64,000 nt of DNA from an uncultured Kushneria sp. (GTDB lineage Bacteria; Pseudomonadota; Gammaproteobacteria; Pseudomonadales; Halomonadaceae), in NCBI RefSeq assembly GCF_947497025.1, contig NZ_CANMFC010000011.1:1-64000 (forward strand). The letters run 5' to 3'. Both the position numbers and the translations under genes were made by a program. Below are positions 8,762 through 17,977 of the stretch, in pieces. The notes beneath the pieces were generated by a model. It ran no database searches, was not told the origin of the DNA, and worked only from the letters and a program-made list of their open reading frames with translations. How positions within the stretch are numbered: position 1 is the stretch's first letter; each line of letters starts with the position of its first letter.

Positions 8762-10366
8762 TTAATGCTCGCGGGTGGCATCAAAGGAGAGATCAGGCCA
8801 GCGCTCTTCCATCAGCTGCAGATTGACCCGGGTCGGTGCCAGATAGGTCAGATGCCCGCCGCCATCAATGGCCAGGTTGGTGCTGACCTTGTTGCGAAGC
8901 TCATCCAGCTTGCGATCGTCGCCATGAATCCAGCGAGCGGTCTGAACGTTAACCGGCTCATAGATGCAATCGACCTTGTATTCATCCTTGAGGCGGTGAG
9001 CCACCACATCAAACTGGAGCATACCCACCGCACCCACGATCATGTCGTTGTTGTCCAGCGGCATGAAGACCTGGGTTGCCCCTTCCTCGGAGAGCTGCTG
9101 AAGCCCCTTTTGAAGCTGCTTGGTCTTGAGCGGGTCTCTCAGGCGCACGCGGCGAAAAAGTTCGGGCGCAAAGTGCGGAATACCGGTAAAGCGCATCTGC
9201 TCACCACTGGAGAAGGTATCACCGATCTGAATGGTGCCGTGGTTATGCAGTCCGATGATGTCTCCCGGCCAGGCTTCTTCGACGTGCGCGCGGTCGGCAG
9301 CCATGAAGGTCAGGGCATCGGCAATCTTGACGTCCTTTTTGATGCGCACATGGTGAATTTTCATGTTGCGCTCGTACTTGCCCGAGCAGACTCGCAAAAA
9401 GGCAATACGGTCACGGTGGCGCGGATCCATGTTGGCCTGGATCTTGAAAACGAATCCGGTGAAGCTGCCATCCTCGGCGGTCACTTCACGGTCATTGGTC
9501 TCACGGGGCTGCGGCGACGGGGCATATTCAACAAAGCCATCGAGCATCTCACGCACACCAAAATTGCCCATGGCCGTACCGAAAAACACCGGCGTCAGCT
9601 CGCCACGACGATAAGCGTCAAGGTCAAAATCATGCGAGGCGCCCTGCACCAGCTCGATCTCTTCGCGCAGCTCGGCAGCCTGAGAGGCCCCCAGCACTTC
9701 ATCAACCTCCGGGCTGTTCAGCCCCTCGATTCGAACGTCTTCCGGAATCCGGTTGCCCTGCCCCTGCTTGTAGAGATGTACCGTGTCGTTGACCAGATGA
9801 TAGACACCACGGAAATGACGCCCCATGCCGATCGGCCAGGTCACCGGCGCACAGGCAATGTTGAGGACGGTTTCGATCTCGTCCATGACCTCGATGGGGT
9901 CTCGCGTGTCGCGGTCCATCTTGTTGATGAAGGTCAGAATCGGCGTGGTACGCAGTCGACAGACCTCCATCAGCTTGATGGTACGGTCCTCGACGCCCTT
10001 GGAACCATCCACGACCATCAGAGCAGAATCGACGGCCGTCAGCGTGCGATAGGTATCCTCGGAGAAATCCTCGTGACCGGGTGTATCCAGCAGATTGACG
10101 ATGCGCCCCTTGTAGGGAAACTGCATGACAGAAGTGGTCACGGAGATCCCGCGCTCCTGCTCCATCTTCATCCAGTCAGAGGTGGTGTTGCGCTCCTGAC
10201 GCTTGCTTTTGACCGCACCGGCGACCTGAATGGCATTACCAAACAGCAGCAGTTTTTCGGTGATGGTGGTCTTGCCCGCGTCGGGGTGGGAGATGATCGC
10301 AAAGGTTCTGCGAAGGCTGGCTTCCTGGGCGATCCGGGTATCGGTCATGGGTGCTTCAGTAGTCAT
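8762..10366 (-). CDS. prfC: peptide chain release factor 3
   Basis: Translational GTPase that recycles RF1/RF2 from the ribosome after termination. About 534 residues. P-loop SHPDAGKTT, switch [16 protein letters not shown] and NKMDRD are intact. Start is uncertain: ATG 10366 (MTTEAP) is used here; GTG 10375 and ATG 10348 (MTDTRIAQ) are possible, and none has a strong ribosome site. A very long antisense open frame covers it, which is a codon-bias shadow. It appears to be monocistronic. Confidence 0.95.
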   Translation of the reverse strand: MTTEAPMTDTRIAQEASLRRTFAIISHPDAGKTTITEKLLLFGNAIQVAGAVKSKRQERNTTSDWMKMEQERGISVTTSVMQFPYKGRIVNLLDTPGHEDFSEDTYRTLTAVDSALMVVDGSKGVEDRTIKLMEVCRLRTTPILTFINKMDRDTRDPIEVMDEIETVLNIACAPVTWPIGMGRHFRGVYHLVNDTVHLYKQGQGNRIPEDVRIEGLNSPEVDEVLGASQAAELREEIELVQGASHDFDLDAYRRGELTPVFFGTAMGNFGVREMLDGFVEYAPSPQPRETNDREVTAEDGSFTGFVFKIQANMDPRHRDRIAFLRVCSGKYERNMKIHHVRIKKDVKIADALTFMAADRAHVEEAWPGDIIGLHNHGTIQIGDTFSSGEQMRFTGIPHFAPELFRRVRLRDPLKTKQLQKGLQQLSEEGATQVFMPLDNNDMIVGAVGMLQFDVVAHRLKDEYKVDCIYEPVNVQTARWIHGDDRKLDELRNKVSTNLAIDGGGHLTYLAPTRVNLQLMEERWPDLSFDATREH

Positions 10367-10369
10367 TAT

Positions 10370-10384
10370 GTACACAGTCTGTAC
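10370..10384. promoter_or_regulatory. inverted repeat just 5' of prfC
   Basis: GTACA (10370-10374), five bases, TGTAC (10380-10384): a small perfect inverted repeat overlapping the possible GTG start and lying a few bases before the ATG of prfC. It could be an operator or an mRNA hairpin controlling initiation; short enough to be chance. Confidence 0.2.
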
Positions 10385-10490
10385 GTGAACGGATTTGAAC
10401 GCATTCTACAGGCAGTGCCAGGTGCGGGGATAGAAGGGCCGAGTATCGGTCGGAATTGCCACCCTTTGATGACCGCCAAAAATGGCATCA

Positions 10491-10520
10491 AAAAAGCCGA
10501 CTCCTTTCAGAATCGGCTTT
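10491..10520 (-). terminator. rho-independent terminator after the proline-rich gene
   Basis: Stem AAAGCCGA / TCGGCTTT (10493-10500 with 10513-10520) and 12-base loop, followed on the minus strand by a run of Ts. It lies 25 bp beyond the stop of the proline-rich gene and supports that gene being a real transcription unit. Confidence 0.75.
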
Positions 10521-10544
10521 CCAATACCCTCAGTCACTCAGGCA

Positions 10545-10775
10545 TCAGGGCTGATAGGGCGACGTCTGCTCCGGCGGCACCTCGGGCGGTGGCTGTGACG
10601 GCGGGGGATCCTGCAGGGGCGGATCCTCCATCGGCGGTTCTTCGATGGGCGGCTCCTGCGGCTGCGGTGGCTCCTCGGGCGGAGAGTGTGGCGCCGGGTC
10701 CGGCGGCTGAACCGGTGGCTCGCTCATCGCCATGCAGGGCACGTGACCGGTATCCATACGGGCTTGCATCATCAT
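10545..10775 (-). CDS. small proline-rich acidic protein, unknown function
   Basis: A 76-residue protein that starts MMMQARMDTGHVPCMAM and then becomes a repetitive, disordered chain of PP pairs spaced by acidic and polar residues, for example PPIEEPPMEDPPLQDPP; about 28 residues are proline. No signal peptide or membrane segment is seen. Evidence that it is real: a strong ribosome site AAGGAGGAG six bases before the ATG and a terminator directly downstream. Two PPP triplets would be expected to need elongation factor P. A longer open frame on the same strand in another phase is a shadow. Function is not known. Confidence 0.65.
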   Translation of the reverse strand: MMMQARMDTGHVPCMAMSEPPVQPPDPAPHSPPEEPPQPQEPPIEEPPMEDPPLQDPPPSQPPPEVPPEQTSPYQP

Positions 10776-10973
10776 GATCGTCTCCTCCTTCGAGGCACAG
10801 GGCGGGGCGGGTGTCTCGGAAAAAGTCCATTACCTGCCCTGCTCTCATCACGTTAGGCACAAAGCCGCCATCATGCCAGCGCTGTAGCGCCCAACGTCAT
10901 TCTTTACTCCACGACCGCGCGCCGATTGCGATATCATGGACACACAACGCTACATTCCCTGCTCTGGACACTC
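10776..10973. other. divergent promoter region between proline-rich gene and regB
   Basis: About 200 bp carrying the leftward ribosome site of the proline-rich gene (GGAGGAG near 10782-10790) and presumably the promoters of both units. The frame of regB is open back to a TTG at 10926, but residues there show no family match. No operator recognised. Confidence 0.3.
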
Positions 10974-12272
10974 ATGACGCAGACGCTACTGCTGACGACC
11001 CCGGCCCGCAATCTGGTAAGACTGACCATCGCCCGTGGTATTACCTGGACCTGCTTTCTGGTCGTGATCCTCTTCGGTATCGAGGTGATGAATTTCAAGC
11101 TCAGGGTTGTGCCGATCATCGCCATTATCGTTGCGATGGGACTGTTCAATGTGGCGACCTGGTGGCGGCTGGGCCAGACGCGTCAGGTCACGGCCATCGA
11201 ATACCTGGTTCACCTGCTCATTGATGTGGCCGGTCTGACCCTGATCTTTTATTACACCGGTGGTGCCACCAATCCGGCCATCACCTACTACCTGATCCCG
11301 GTGGCGATGGCGGCGGCCACTCAGCCATGGCGCCATGCCTGCATTACGGCTGCCTCGGCCTTTCTGGCCTACTCGATGCTCATGATCTTTTTCGAGCCGG
11401 TGCCGGAACTTCGCCATATGATCGGCGACAGCCTCCTGACCCTCAACGTTCTGGGGATGTGGCTCAATTTTGTCCTGTGCGCAGGGCTCATCACTTTCGT
11501 GATCTTTCGTATGGCCGACACCCTGCGCCAGCGCGACCGAATGCTTTCGCGCACTCGTGAAGCCGCTCTGCGCAACGAGCAAATTCTGGCCGTGGCCAGC
11601 CAGGCCGCAGGCACGGCGCATGAACTGGGCACACCGCTGTCGACCATGATCATGCTGATCGATGAGATGAAATCCGACCCGATCACCGATATGCAACGCG
11701 CCGACCTTGACCTGCTGCGCAGTCAGGTCGATACCTGCAAGAGCCATCTACGTGAACTGGTGGCCAGCGCTGAACGCCGTCAGAGCGACCCACCCACACG
11801 CGTCAATGCCGCCGAATGGCTGGAAGCCCTGATTCAGCGCTGGCTGGTCATGCGTCCGGATGTCACCTATCAGCTCTATGCCGATCACCGGGCACTGACG
11901 CTGATGGCCGACCCGACGCTGGATCAGGCCATCATGAACCTGCTCAACAATGCCGCCGATGCCAACCCACAGGATATCGCCATCACTCTGAGCGAAAGCT
12001 CGCTCAAGGAAAGCCGGCGCGAGGTCGTGATATCGATTGTCGACCACGGCCCGGGGATCTCGATGGAGATTGCCAGCCACATGGGCGAGAGCTTTATCTC
12101 CGGGCGCTCCAGAGGCCTGGGCATCGGGCTTTTTCTGACGCACTCGACGCTGGACCGCTTCGGTGGCAGCGTCAGTCTCTACAATCAAACCCAGGGGGGC
12201 ACACTGACCGAGGTCAGGCTGCCACATCCGGACGGCGACTCCAACGCCCCCTCTGCACTTTCACAGGAATGA
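10974..12272 (+). CDS. regB: redox-sensing sensor histidine kinase RegB/PrrB family
   Basis: Inner-membrane histidine kinase of 432 residues that reports the redox state of the quinone pool. N-terminal six-helix sensor with the quinone-site motif GGATNP (residues 96-101) on YYTGGATNPAITYYLIPV; H-box TAHELGTPLSTM with His216; a conserved-type redox cysteine Cys255 in VDTCKSHLREL, 39 residues after the His as in RegB (40 in Rhodobacter); N-box MNLLNNAADA and G-boxes DHGPGIS and RGLGIGLFL. The regA partner follows after six bases. Start chosen at ATG 10974 over TTG 10926. Confidence 0.9.
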   Translation: MTQTLLLTTPARNLVRLTIARGITWTCFLVVILFGIEVMNFKLRVVPIIAIIVAMGLFNVATWWRLGQTRQVTAIEYLVHLLIDVAGLTLIFYYTGGATNPAITYYLIPVAMAAATQPWRHACITAASAFLAYSMLMIFFEPVPELRHMIGDSLLTLNVLGMWLNFVLCAGLITFVIFRMADTLRQRDRMLSRTREAALRNEQILAVASQAAGTAHELGTPLSTMIMLIDEMKSDPITDMQRADLDLLRSQVDTCKSHLRELVASAERRQSDPPTRVNAAEWLEALIQRWLVMRPDVTYQLYADHRALTLMADPTLDQAIMNLLNNAADANPQDIAITLSESSLKESRREVVISIVDHGPGISMEIASHMGESFISGRSRGLGIGLFLTHSTLDRFGGSVSLYNQTQGGTLTEVRLPHPDGDSNAPSALSQE

Positions 12273-12278
12273 CACGCC

Positions 12279-12815
12279 ATGCACGAAAAGGCTTCCTTTC
12301 TGGTCGTTGATGACGACCCTGTATTTCGCCAGATCATGGAGCGCGCCCTGACGCGCCATGAATTTGATGTCATGGTGGCCGCCACCATCGAAGAAGCACG
12401 ACAATTGGCGCAGCGCCGCCCGCCGGAGTACGCAACGCTTGACCTGAAGCTCGAGGAAAGCTCTGGGCTGCAGTTTCTGCCCACGCTGCTCTCGATCAGC
12501 CCGGCCTGCCGGGTCGTCATCCTGACCGGTTATTCGAGCATCACGACCGCGGTCGAGGCGATCAAGCTGGGCGCAGTGAACTACCTTTGCAAACCGGTCG
12601 AGGTCAGCGAAGTGCTGCAGGCCCTTGATGCCCAGGAGGGCAACCCGGATGCCGAAATCGCCGAAAACCCACCCTCCGTCAATCGACTGACCTGGGAGCA
12701 CATCCAGCGCGTATTGCAGGACAACGATGGCAATATTTCAGCAACCGCCCGCAGTCTGGGCATGCATCGGCGCACCCTGCAGCGCAAGCTTCAAAAGCGT
12801 CCGGTCAAACGTTGA
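12279..12815 (+). CDS. regA: response regulator RegA/PrrA/ActR family
   Basis: Cognate regulator of the preceding kinase, 178 residues: receiver domain with acidic pocket VVDDDP and phospho-acceptor Asp55 in ATLDLKLEESSGLQ, conserved Thr in ILTGYSS and Lys in LCKPVE, then a short linker and a Fis-type helix-turn-helix NISATARSLGMHRRTLQRKL, which is nearly invariant in RegA proteins. In other proteobacteria this pair controls respiration, carbon and nitrogen genes according to oxygen; the targets here are unknown. Co-transcribed with regB. Confidence 0.92.
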   Translation: MHEKASFLVVDDDPVFRQIMERALTRHEFDVMVAATIEEARQLAQRRPPEYATLDLKLEESSGLQFLPTLLSISPACRVVILTGYSSITTAVEAIKLGAVNYLCKPVEVSEVLQALDAQEGNPDAEIAENPPSVNRLTWEHIQRVLQDNDGNISATARSLGMHRRTLQRKLQKRPVKR

Positions 12816-12885
12816 ATGTCCACGGGCAAGCGCCCTGTTTTTTACGACGATATCCGACTCACGACGACACCCGACAGGAGTTTGC

Positions 12886-13701
12886 ATGACTCTCGAAGAG
12901 CGCCTTGAACAGGCTACCCGCATCGCCCATGAAGCCGGACGCCGCATCAGGGCAGCACGCGAGGAAGGTGGCCTGCAACGCAACATCAAGCATGGCAATG
13001 AACTGGTCACCGATATCGACATCGCCGTTGATCGCTATATCAGCGAGCAGCTGGAATCGCTGTTCCCGGGCGAGGCCCGTCTGACCGAAGAGCTATCGCC
13101 GGATCGTCGTGACCTGAGTGATGAGAAACCGCTGTGGGTGGTTGACCCCATTGATGGCACCGTCAACTTTGCCCATGGTCATCATCATGTGGCGGTCTCC
13201 ATTGCCTGGGTCGACAAGGGCCGCGTTCAGGTGGGTGTCGTGCACGCCCCGTTTCTGGAAGAAACCTTTACCGGCATTCGTGGCAGCGGCGCCTGGTGCA
13301 ACGACGAGTCAATCTCGGTCAGCAGCACGCGCGAGCTTGACGCTTCGCTGATTGGCACCGGTTTTCCCTATGACCGCGACGCCCGCTTTCCACTGCTCAG
13401 ACGCCTGCACGCGGTGCTGGAAAACTGTCGTGATATCCGCCGCAATGGCGCCGCAGCGCTGGATCTGTGCGCTGTCGCCTGCGGTCGGCTGGATGGCTAC
13501 TACGAAAGCTGCTCGCCGTGGGACTTCGCCGCGGGATTGTTGATCGCTCGCGAAGCCGGCGCCCGTACCGGTCATGTCTACGACTGCCCGGAAGGCATTG
13601 CCACCGAGCTTTATGGCGAAAATCTGCTGATCTGCACGCCCGAGATCTATTCTCCCCTGAAAGCATTGATCAAAAAGGCAGACAGCGGCCAGTATCGCTG
13701 A
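12886..13701 (+). CDS. inositol monophosphatase family protein (SuhB-like)
   Basis: Mg2+/Li+-type phosphatase of 271 residues. Metal-site motifs: LTEEL, WVVDPIDGTVNFAHG (the family signature) and the C-terminal SPWDFAAGLLIAREAGA. Start at ATG 12886 with CAGGAG five bases upstream; the frame stays open into regA but is not used. Could be the inositol-1-phosphatase/SuhB rRNA-maturation factor or one of several paralogous sugar-phosphate phosphatases such as CysQ- or HisN-like enzymes; residues visible favour the general IMPase group. Confidence 0.88.
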   Translation: MTLEERLEQATRIAHEAGRRIRAAREEGGLQRNIKHGNELVTDIDIAVDRYISEQLESLFPGEARLTEELSPDRRDLSDEKPLWVVDPIDGTVNFAHGHHHVAVSIAWVDKGRVQVGVVHAPFLEETFTGIRGSGAWCNDESISVSSTRELDASLIGTGFPYDRDARFPLLRRLHAVLENCRDIRRNGAAALDLCAVACGRLDGYYESCSPWDFAAGLLIAREAGARTGHVYDCPEGIATELYGENLLICTPEIYSPLKALIKKADSGQYR

Positions 13702-13794
13702 CGCCCTGAATTTACGGAACTGATCGGCCGGGCGAAGGCATGACGCCATCGCTCGGTTCGCGGCAACGGACTGCACTGCTCGGAAGACACTACC

Positions 13795-15606
13795 ATGCAC
13801 TTTCTACTGGAAGCGACTGTCATGCTGGGGGCTGCCGTGGTGGCCGTTCCCCTCTTCGCACGATTTGGCCTGGGCTCAATACTGGGCTATTTATGCGCAG
13901 GCCTGATTCTGGGGCCCTCGATCAGCGGCTTTATCGCCGACCCGGAGTCGGTGCTTCATTTCTCCGAGATCGGCGTGGTCATGCTGCTGTTCGTAATCGG
14001 GCTGGAGCTGGAACCGGCCAGGCTATGGCGTCTGCGCGGTCGGCTTTTCGGCCTGGGCAGCCTGCAGCTTTTTCTGACCGGTCTTTTGTTGACGCCATTG
14101 GGATGGATGCTCGGGCTGGGCCAGGCCGCCTCGATTCTGCTTGGGCTGACGCTTGCGCTGTCCTCCACGGCCTTTGCCTTACAACTTCTGACCGAGCATC
14201 AGCATCTTGCCAGCCCTCACGGTCAGACCGCCTTCGCCATCCTGCTGTTTCAGGACCTGGCCGTCATTCCCCTGCTGGCAGTGATCCCCATCCTTGCCGG
14301 TCATTCAGGGGCTGAAAGCAATAACCTGTGGCTGACGATTGCCACCACGACCGCCATCGTCGTCGCCACGCTGCTGGTGGGGCGCTTCATTTTCCCGCGC
14401 GTGTTGCGCATTGTGGCGCGCAGCGAAGTCCATGAAGTCTTTACTGCCGCGGCACTGTTGATGGTGCTGGGGACCGCCTGGGTGATGGAAGAAGCCGGGC
14501 TTTCCATGGCATTGGGTGCCTTCCTGGCCGGCGTATTGTTGGCGGACACCCCCTATCGCCACGAGCTTGAGGCCAACATTGAACCCTTCAAGGGCATTTT
14601 GCTGGGCCTTTTCTTTCTCTCGGTCGGGATGTCGGTCAACCTGCTGCTGGTCATGCATAACCTGCTGGCCGTATTGGGCATTACGCTGGCCATTCTGGTG
14701 GTCAAGATACTGGTTTTATGCGTGGTCGGCGTTATCGCCCGTCTGCCGCGTCAAAACATTCCACGCCTGGCGGCTGTCATCGCCCAGGGTGGCGAATTCG
14801 ATTTCGTGCTGCTGACCACCGCTGTGGCAGCGGGCGTTTTTGAGCAGAAAATCGCCAGCCTTTGTATCGCAGCCGTGACGATCTCGATGGCCTGCACGCC
14901 CTTTCTTTACACCCTGGGAAGTCGGATTGGCAACCGCTTCAAGCCCTCGACCAGCTGGGACAATCAATTCCCCGACGATGATCCGCCCGTGATCATCGCC
15001 GGGCTGGGACGCTTCGGGCAAATGGTGGCACGCGTGCTCAAGATGCAAAACGTGCGCTTCACCGCGCTCGACCCCAATATTCGCCAGGTCGAATTCATTC
15101 GCCAGTTTGGCTCGCGGATCTATTACGCTGACGCTACCCGGCTGGAACTACTGCGCTCGGCAGGCATTGATCGAGCACACATGTTGATCATCTGCGTGGA
15201 CGATGAACAGGCCGCCCTGACCATTGCCCGCCTGGCACGAGAAAACTACCCCGACCTGAGCATTCATGCCCGTGCCCGCAACCGCCATCACGCCTGGCGC
15301 CTGCAGGAACTGGGGGTAGATGTGGTCGTACGCGAGACCTTTTCGGCCAGTCTCGAACTGTCTCAGGAAGTGCTGGTCGGTCTGGGCTATCCCAGTGTCA
15401 GCGCCAGCCAGGCCGTCAGAACCTTTCGAGACTTCGATGTGCGCCTGTTTGAGGAGTCCTATCAATATCGCAACGACAATGCTCAGCTGCTTGAAAGCGA
15501 CCGAGCTGCCATAGAAGAGTTCTACAAGCTCTTTCAAAGTGAAGATAGATCCTACCGCGACACGCCCAAACAAAAGGAGCATGACGACAGCCAAGGCCTG
15601 CGCTGA
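13795..15606 (+). CDS. CPA2 family K+/H+ antiporter (KefB/KefC-like)
   Basis: Inner-membrane monovalent cation:proton antiporter of 603 residues. About 12 membrane segments from the N-terminus (LGSILGYLCAGLILGPSI, FVIGLELEP, LLFQDLAVIPLLAVIPIL) up to about residue 380, then a cytoplasmic TrkA-N/RCK domain with the nucleotide-binding fold VIIAGLGRFGQMVARVL. A charged tail of about 50 residues follows. No KefF/KefG ancillary flavoprotein gene adjoins, so glutathione-gated control is not shown. A role in K+ and pH balance during salt stress is inferred. Confidence 0.9.
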   Translation: MHFLLEATVMLGAAVVAVPLFARFGLGSILGYLCAGLILGPSISGFIADPESVLHFSEIGVVMLLFVIGLELEPARLWRLRGRLFGLGSLQLFLTGLLLTPLGWMLGLGQAASILLGLTLALSSTAFALQLLTEHQHLASPHGQTAFAILLFQDLAVIPLLAVIPILAGHSGAESNNLWLTIATTTAIVVATLLVGRFIFPRVLRIVARSEVHEVFTAAALLMVLGTAWVMEEAGLSMALGAFLAGVLLADTPYRHELEANIEPFKGILLGLFFLSVGMSVNLLLVMHNLLAVLGITLAILVVKILVLCVVGVIARLPRQNIPRLAAVIAQGGEFDFVLLTTAVAAGVFEQKIASLCIAAVTISMACTPFLYTLGSRIGNRFKPSTSWDNQFPDDDPPVIIAGLGRFGQMVARVLKMQNVRFTALDPNIRQVEFIRQFGSRIYYADATRLELLRSAGIDRAHMLIICVDDEQAALTIARLARENYPDLSIHARARNRHHAWRLQELGVDVVVRETFSASLELSQEVLVGLGYPSVSASQAVRTFRDFDVRLFEESYQYRNDNAQLLESDRAAIEEFYKLFQSEDRSYRDTPKQKEHDDSQGLR

Positions 15607-15662
15607 TCAACTCCTGACTTAATGACCGTTCATGGCGCTGCTACGCTGGAAAGACACTTTAA

Positions 15663-16529
15663 ATGCCGACACCGGAGCACCACGCCATGACGCCATCAAC
15701 ACCACACGAAACGCTCGAGGCGCTCGGCATTCGCGCCACACACTCTCCTGAACCCCTCAGTGGTGGAGATATCGGGCAGGTCTGGCAGGTGGTAACGCCG
15801 GATGGAGCGATACTGGTCAAGCACGCTGGTCCAGCCGAGCTTGAAGCCGAAGCCGACGGCCTGAGGGCACTAAAGGAAGCCGACACCGGGCTGGTCATTC
15901 CAGACATTCTGGGAGAACTGCCCGGTGCGCTGGTCATGACCTGGCTGCCTCCGGCCCGACCCGATCGACAGGCGCATGAGACCTTCGGCCGCGGGCTTCG
16001 CGCCCTGCATGCCCATACGAACCTCGAGCATGGCTGGTATCGCAATAACTTTGCCGGCACAACGCCTCAGATCAATACCCGCCATGGTGACGGGCGCGTT
16101 TTTCAACGGGAGTGCCGCCTAATGCCACTGGCGGCACTGTGCCTGCAAAAAAAGCGCATCAATCATGACTTGTACGAACAACTATCAAACGTCGCCAATG
16201 CTTTGGAGAGCTGGCTGCCTGAGGCGCCGGCCAGTCTAGTCCACGGTGATTTATGGACCGGCAACGTGCATTTCAGTACGCTTGGCCCTGCGCTGATCGA
16301 CCCCGCCATCCATCGTCACTATCCAGAAGCAGACCTCGCACTGCTGGAGCTTTTCGGCAGTCCTCTTGATGCCTTTTACGAAGCCTACTGGGATGGCAAC
16401 GCTCCGGATGACTGGCCACGCCGGCGCACCCTCTTCCAGCTCTACCCACTGTTGAACCACCTGTACATGTTCGGCGGAAGTTACTATCAGGGCGTACGCA
16501 CTGCGGTCGCACAACTTCCTGCGAGCTGA
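15663..16529 (+). CDS. fructosamine kinase family protein (YniA-like)
   Basis: Aminoglycoside-phosphotransferase-fold kinase of 288 residues. In the bacterial family, members phosphorylate protein-bound fructosamines or ribulosamines so that glycated lysines are released. Seen: nucleotide-binding SGGDIGQVWQVVT, lysine in ILVKHA, the catalytic loop LVHGDLWTGNV and the metal-binding IDPAIHRHYPEADLAL, which is characteristic of this family. ATG 15663 is used; ATG 15687 (MTPSTPHETLE) is equally possible because neither has a strong ribosome site. Convergent with the MFS gene, 18 bp between stops. Confidence 0.88.
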   Translation: MPTPEHHAMTPSTPHETLEALGIRATHSPEPLSGGDIGQVWQVVTPDGAILVKHAGPAELEAEADGLRALKEADTGLVIPDILGELPGALVMTWLPPARPDRQAHETFGRGLRALHAHTNLEHGWYRNNFAGTTPQINTRHGDGRVFQRECRLMPLAALCLQKKRINHDLYEQLSNVANALESWLPEAPASLVHGDLWTGNVHFSTLGPALIDPAIHRHYPEADLALLELFGSPLDAFYEAYWDGNAPDDWPRRRTLFQLYPLLNHLYMFGGSYYQGVRTAVAQLPAS

Positions 16530-16547
16530 AGGATAACGACAATGGCG

Positions 16548-17831
16548 CTAGCGGTGATGGCTGTCTGAAGAAAATTCGAGCTCGAACTGGTGGGGCTCGT
16601 AGCGCGGATCCAGCTCCACGTAGTGAGAGGTTTCCATGGGCGCCGTCGGCATCCAGGGCTCCTGCGCCACTTCCGGCGCCCAGCTGCGGCGGCCACGCAG
16701 ACGCGTCAGGATAAACCCTGCCAACAGCAGCGACACGCTGCCCAAAAACATCCAGAGTCCATCAGGCCCCAGAAACTGCATGGCAAGCGAGGCGCTGAAC
16801 GGCCCCACAATCGAGCCAATGCCGTACCAGATCAGGAGCTTGGCATTGGCCTGAATAATCTCCTCCGGCTCCAGCCAGTCGTTGGTGTGGGCAAGGCTCA
16901 GGGAATAAAGGGTGTGCAGCATGGCCGTATGCAAACAGGCCATCAACAGCAAAAACAGATAATCCGTGCGTGCCACGGTGGAAATCACGGCGCCTGAAAT
17001 AGCCATGACAAGCGCCATGAACAGTATGACCTTGCGTCGATCAAGCCGGTCGGACAAACGCCCCAGCGTCCACTGCGCGACCAGCGCCACCAGCGTGGTA
17101 ATGGACATGAACTGCGCGGTCTGTCCGGTGGAAAGTCCGATCTCCTGCCCATAGTAGGGGGTCATCGCGAAGAAGGCCTGAACCATCATGCCGGCCACAA
17201 AGGCCCCTACCAGTCCGACCGGGGCCCGCTTGTAAAGAATCTTGAGCGGCAGTTTGAGTGCCGTTTCATGACCGGAACGCGTTGGTCCATGAATACGATA
17301 GATGGATAACGGTATAAGAGAGAGTGCAAACAGGATGCCGGTCACGCTGAACAGCACCATTGTGCCCGGATCCGCTGCATTGAGCAGCCATTGCCCACCC
17401 GCCAGTGATGTCGTGGAAATCACCAGATAGATCGCCAGTACCCGACCCCGGTTATCATTACTGGACTCGCCCGACACCCATGACTCCATCACCATCAAAA
17501 GACCGGCAGTTGCGGCACCGCCGAACAGACGCCAGAACAGCCACGCCCACGGATTGATCCAGAGACCATGCAGCATGGCCGTCACGGCCAGTACCGCAGC
17601 ACAGGCAGAAAATACCCGGATATGGCCCACCGAGCGAATTCGTTTCTCGAGCAGATAACTGCCGGCCACAAAGCCCAGCGAAAAGCTCGACATCAAAAGG
17701 CCTGCCATCTGTGAAGGGAAACCTTCAAGCGACATTCGCACGCCAAGCAGGGTCATGATCAGCCCATGGCCCAGCAGAAAGAAGATTTCACAGATAAACA
17801 GTACCGGTAATGTCGATGGCAGATTCCGCAC
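16548..17831 (-). CDS. MFS transporter (YcaD-like)
   Basis: Twelve-helix major facilitator of 427 residues. N-terminal half carries LLMSSFSLGFVAGSYLLEKR (loop 2-3 motif region) and MVMESWVSGESS, the ESW stretch typical of the YcaD group; the second half has GRLSDRLDRRKVIL, the repeated A-type motif. A hydrophilic C-terminal tail of about 45 residues rich in Glu, His and Pro follows the last helix. Substrate unknown; the YcaD group is annotated as putative efflux. Divergent from the acyltransferase gene. Confidence 0.85.
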   Translation of the reverse strand: MRNLPSTLPVLFICEIFFLLGHGLIMTLLGVRMSLEGFPSQMAGLLMSSFSLGFVAGSYLLEKRIRSVGHIRVFSACAAVLAVTAMLHGLWINPWAWLFWRLFGGAATAGLLMVMESWVSGESSNDNRGRVLAIYLVISTTSLAGGQWLLNAADPGTMVLFSVTGILFALSLIPLSIYRIHGPTRSGHETALKLPLKILYKRAPVGLVGAFVAGMMVQAFFAMTPYYGQEIGLSTGQTAQFMSITTLVALVAQWTLGRLSDRLDRRKVILFMALVMAISGAVISTVARTDYLFLLLMACLHTAMLHTLYSLSLAHTNDWLEPEEIIQANAKLLIWYGIGSIVGPFSASLAMQFLGPDGLWMFLGSVSLLLAGFILTRLRGRRSWAPEVAQEPWMPTAPMETSHYVELDPRYEPHQFELEFSSDSHHR

Positions 17832-17977
17832 TCAATGCTCCCTGAGGTTTTGAAATGTTCCTGTATGCTCGGTGGAGGGGCATTGTAGTGGCCCTGGCAG
17901 CACCGCGTCACCCTTGTGCTGGGCCCGGTGCCTACGATCCATTAGGATACGGACATTGCAACAAGGATCCGGACACC

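Noticed and set aside
8765-10777. 670-residue open frame antisense to prfC
   Set aside because: It is the codon-bias shadow of prfC: no ribosome site, no family feature, and it covers the whole real gene.
10534-10860. 108-residue frame overlapping the proline-rich gene on the same strand
   Set aside because: Different phase, lacks a ribosome site; the 76-residue frame has a strong one and a terminator.
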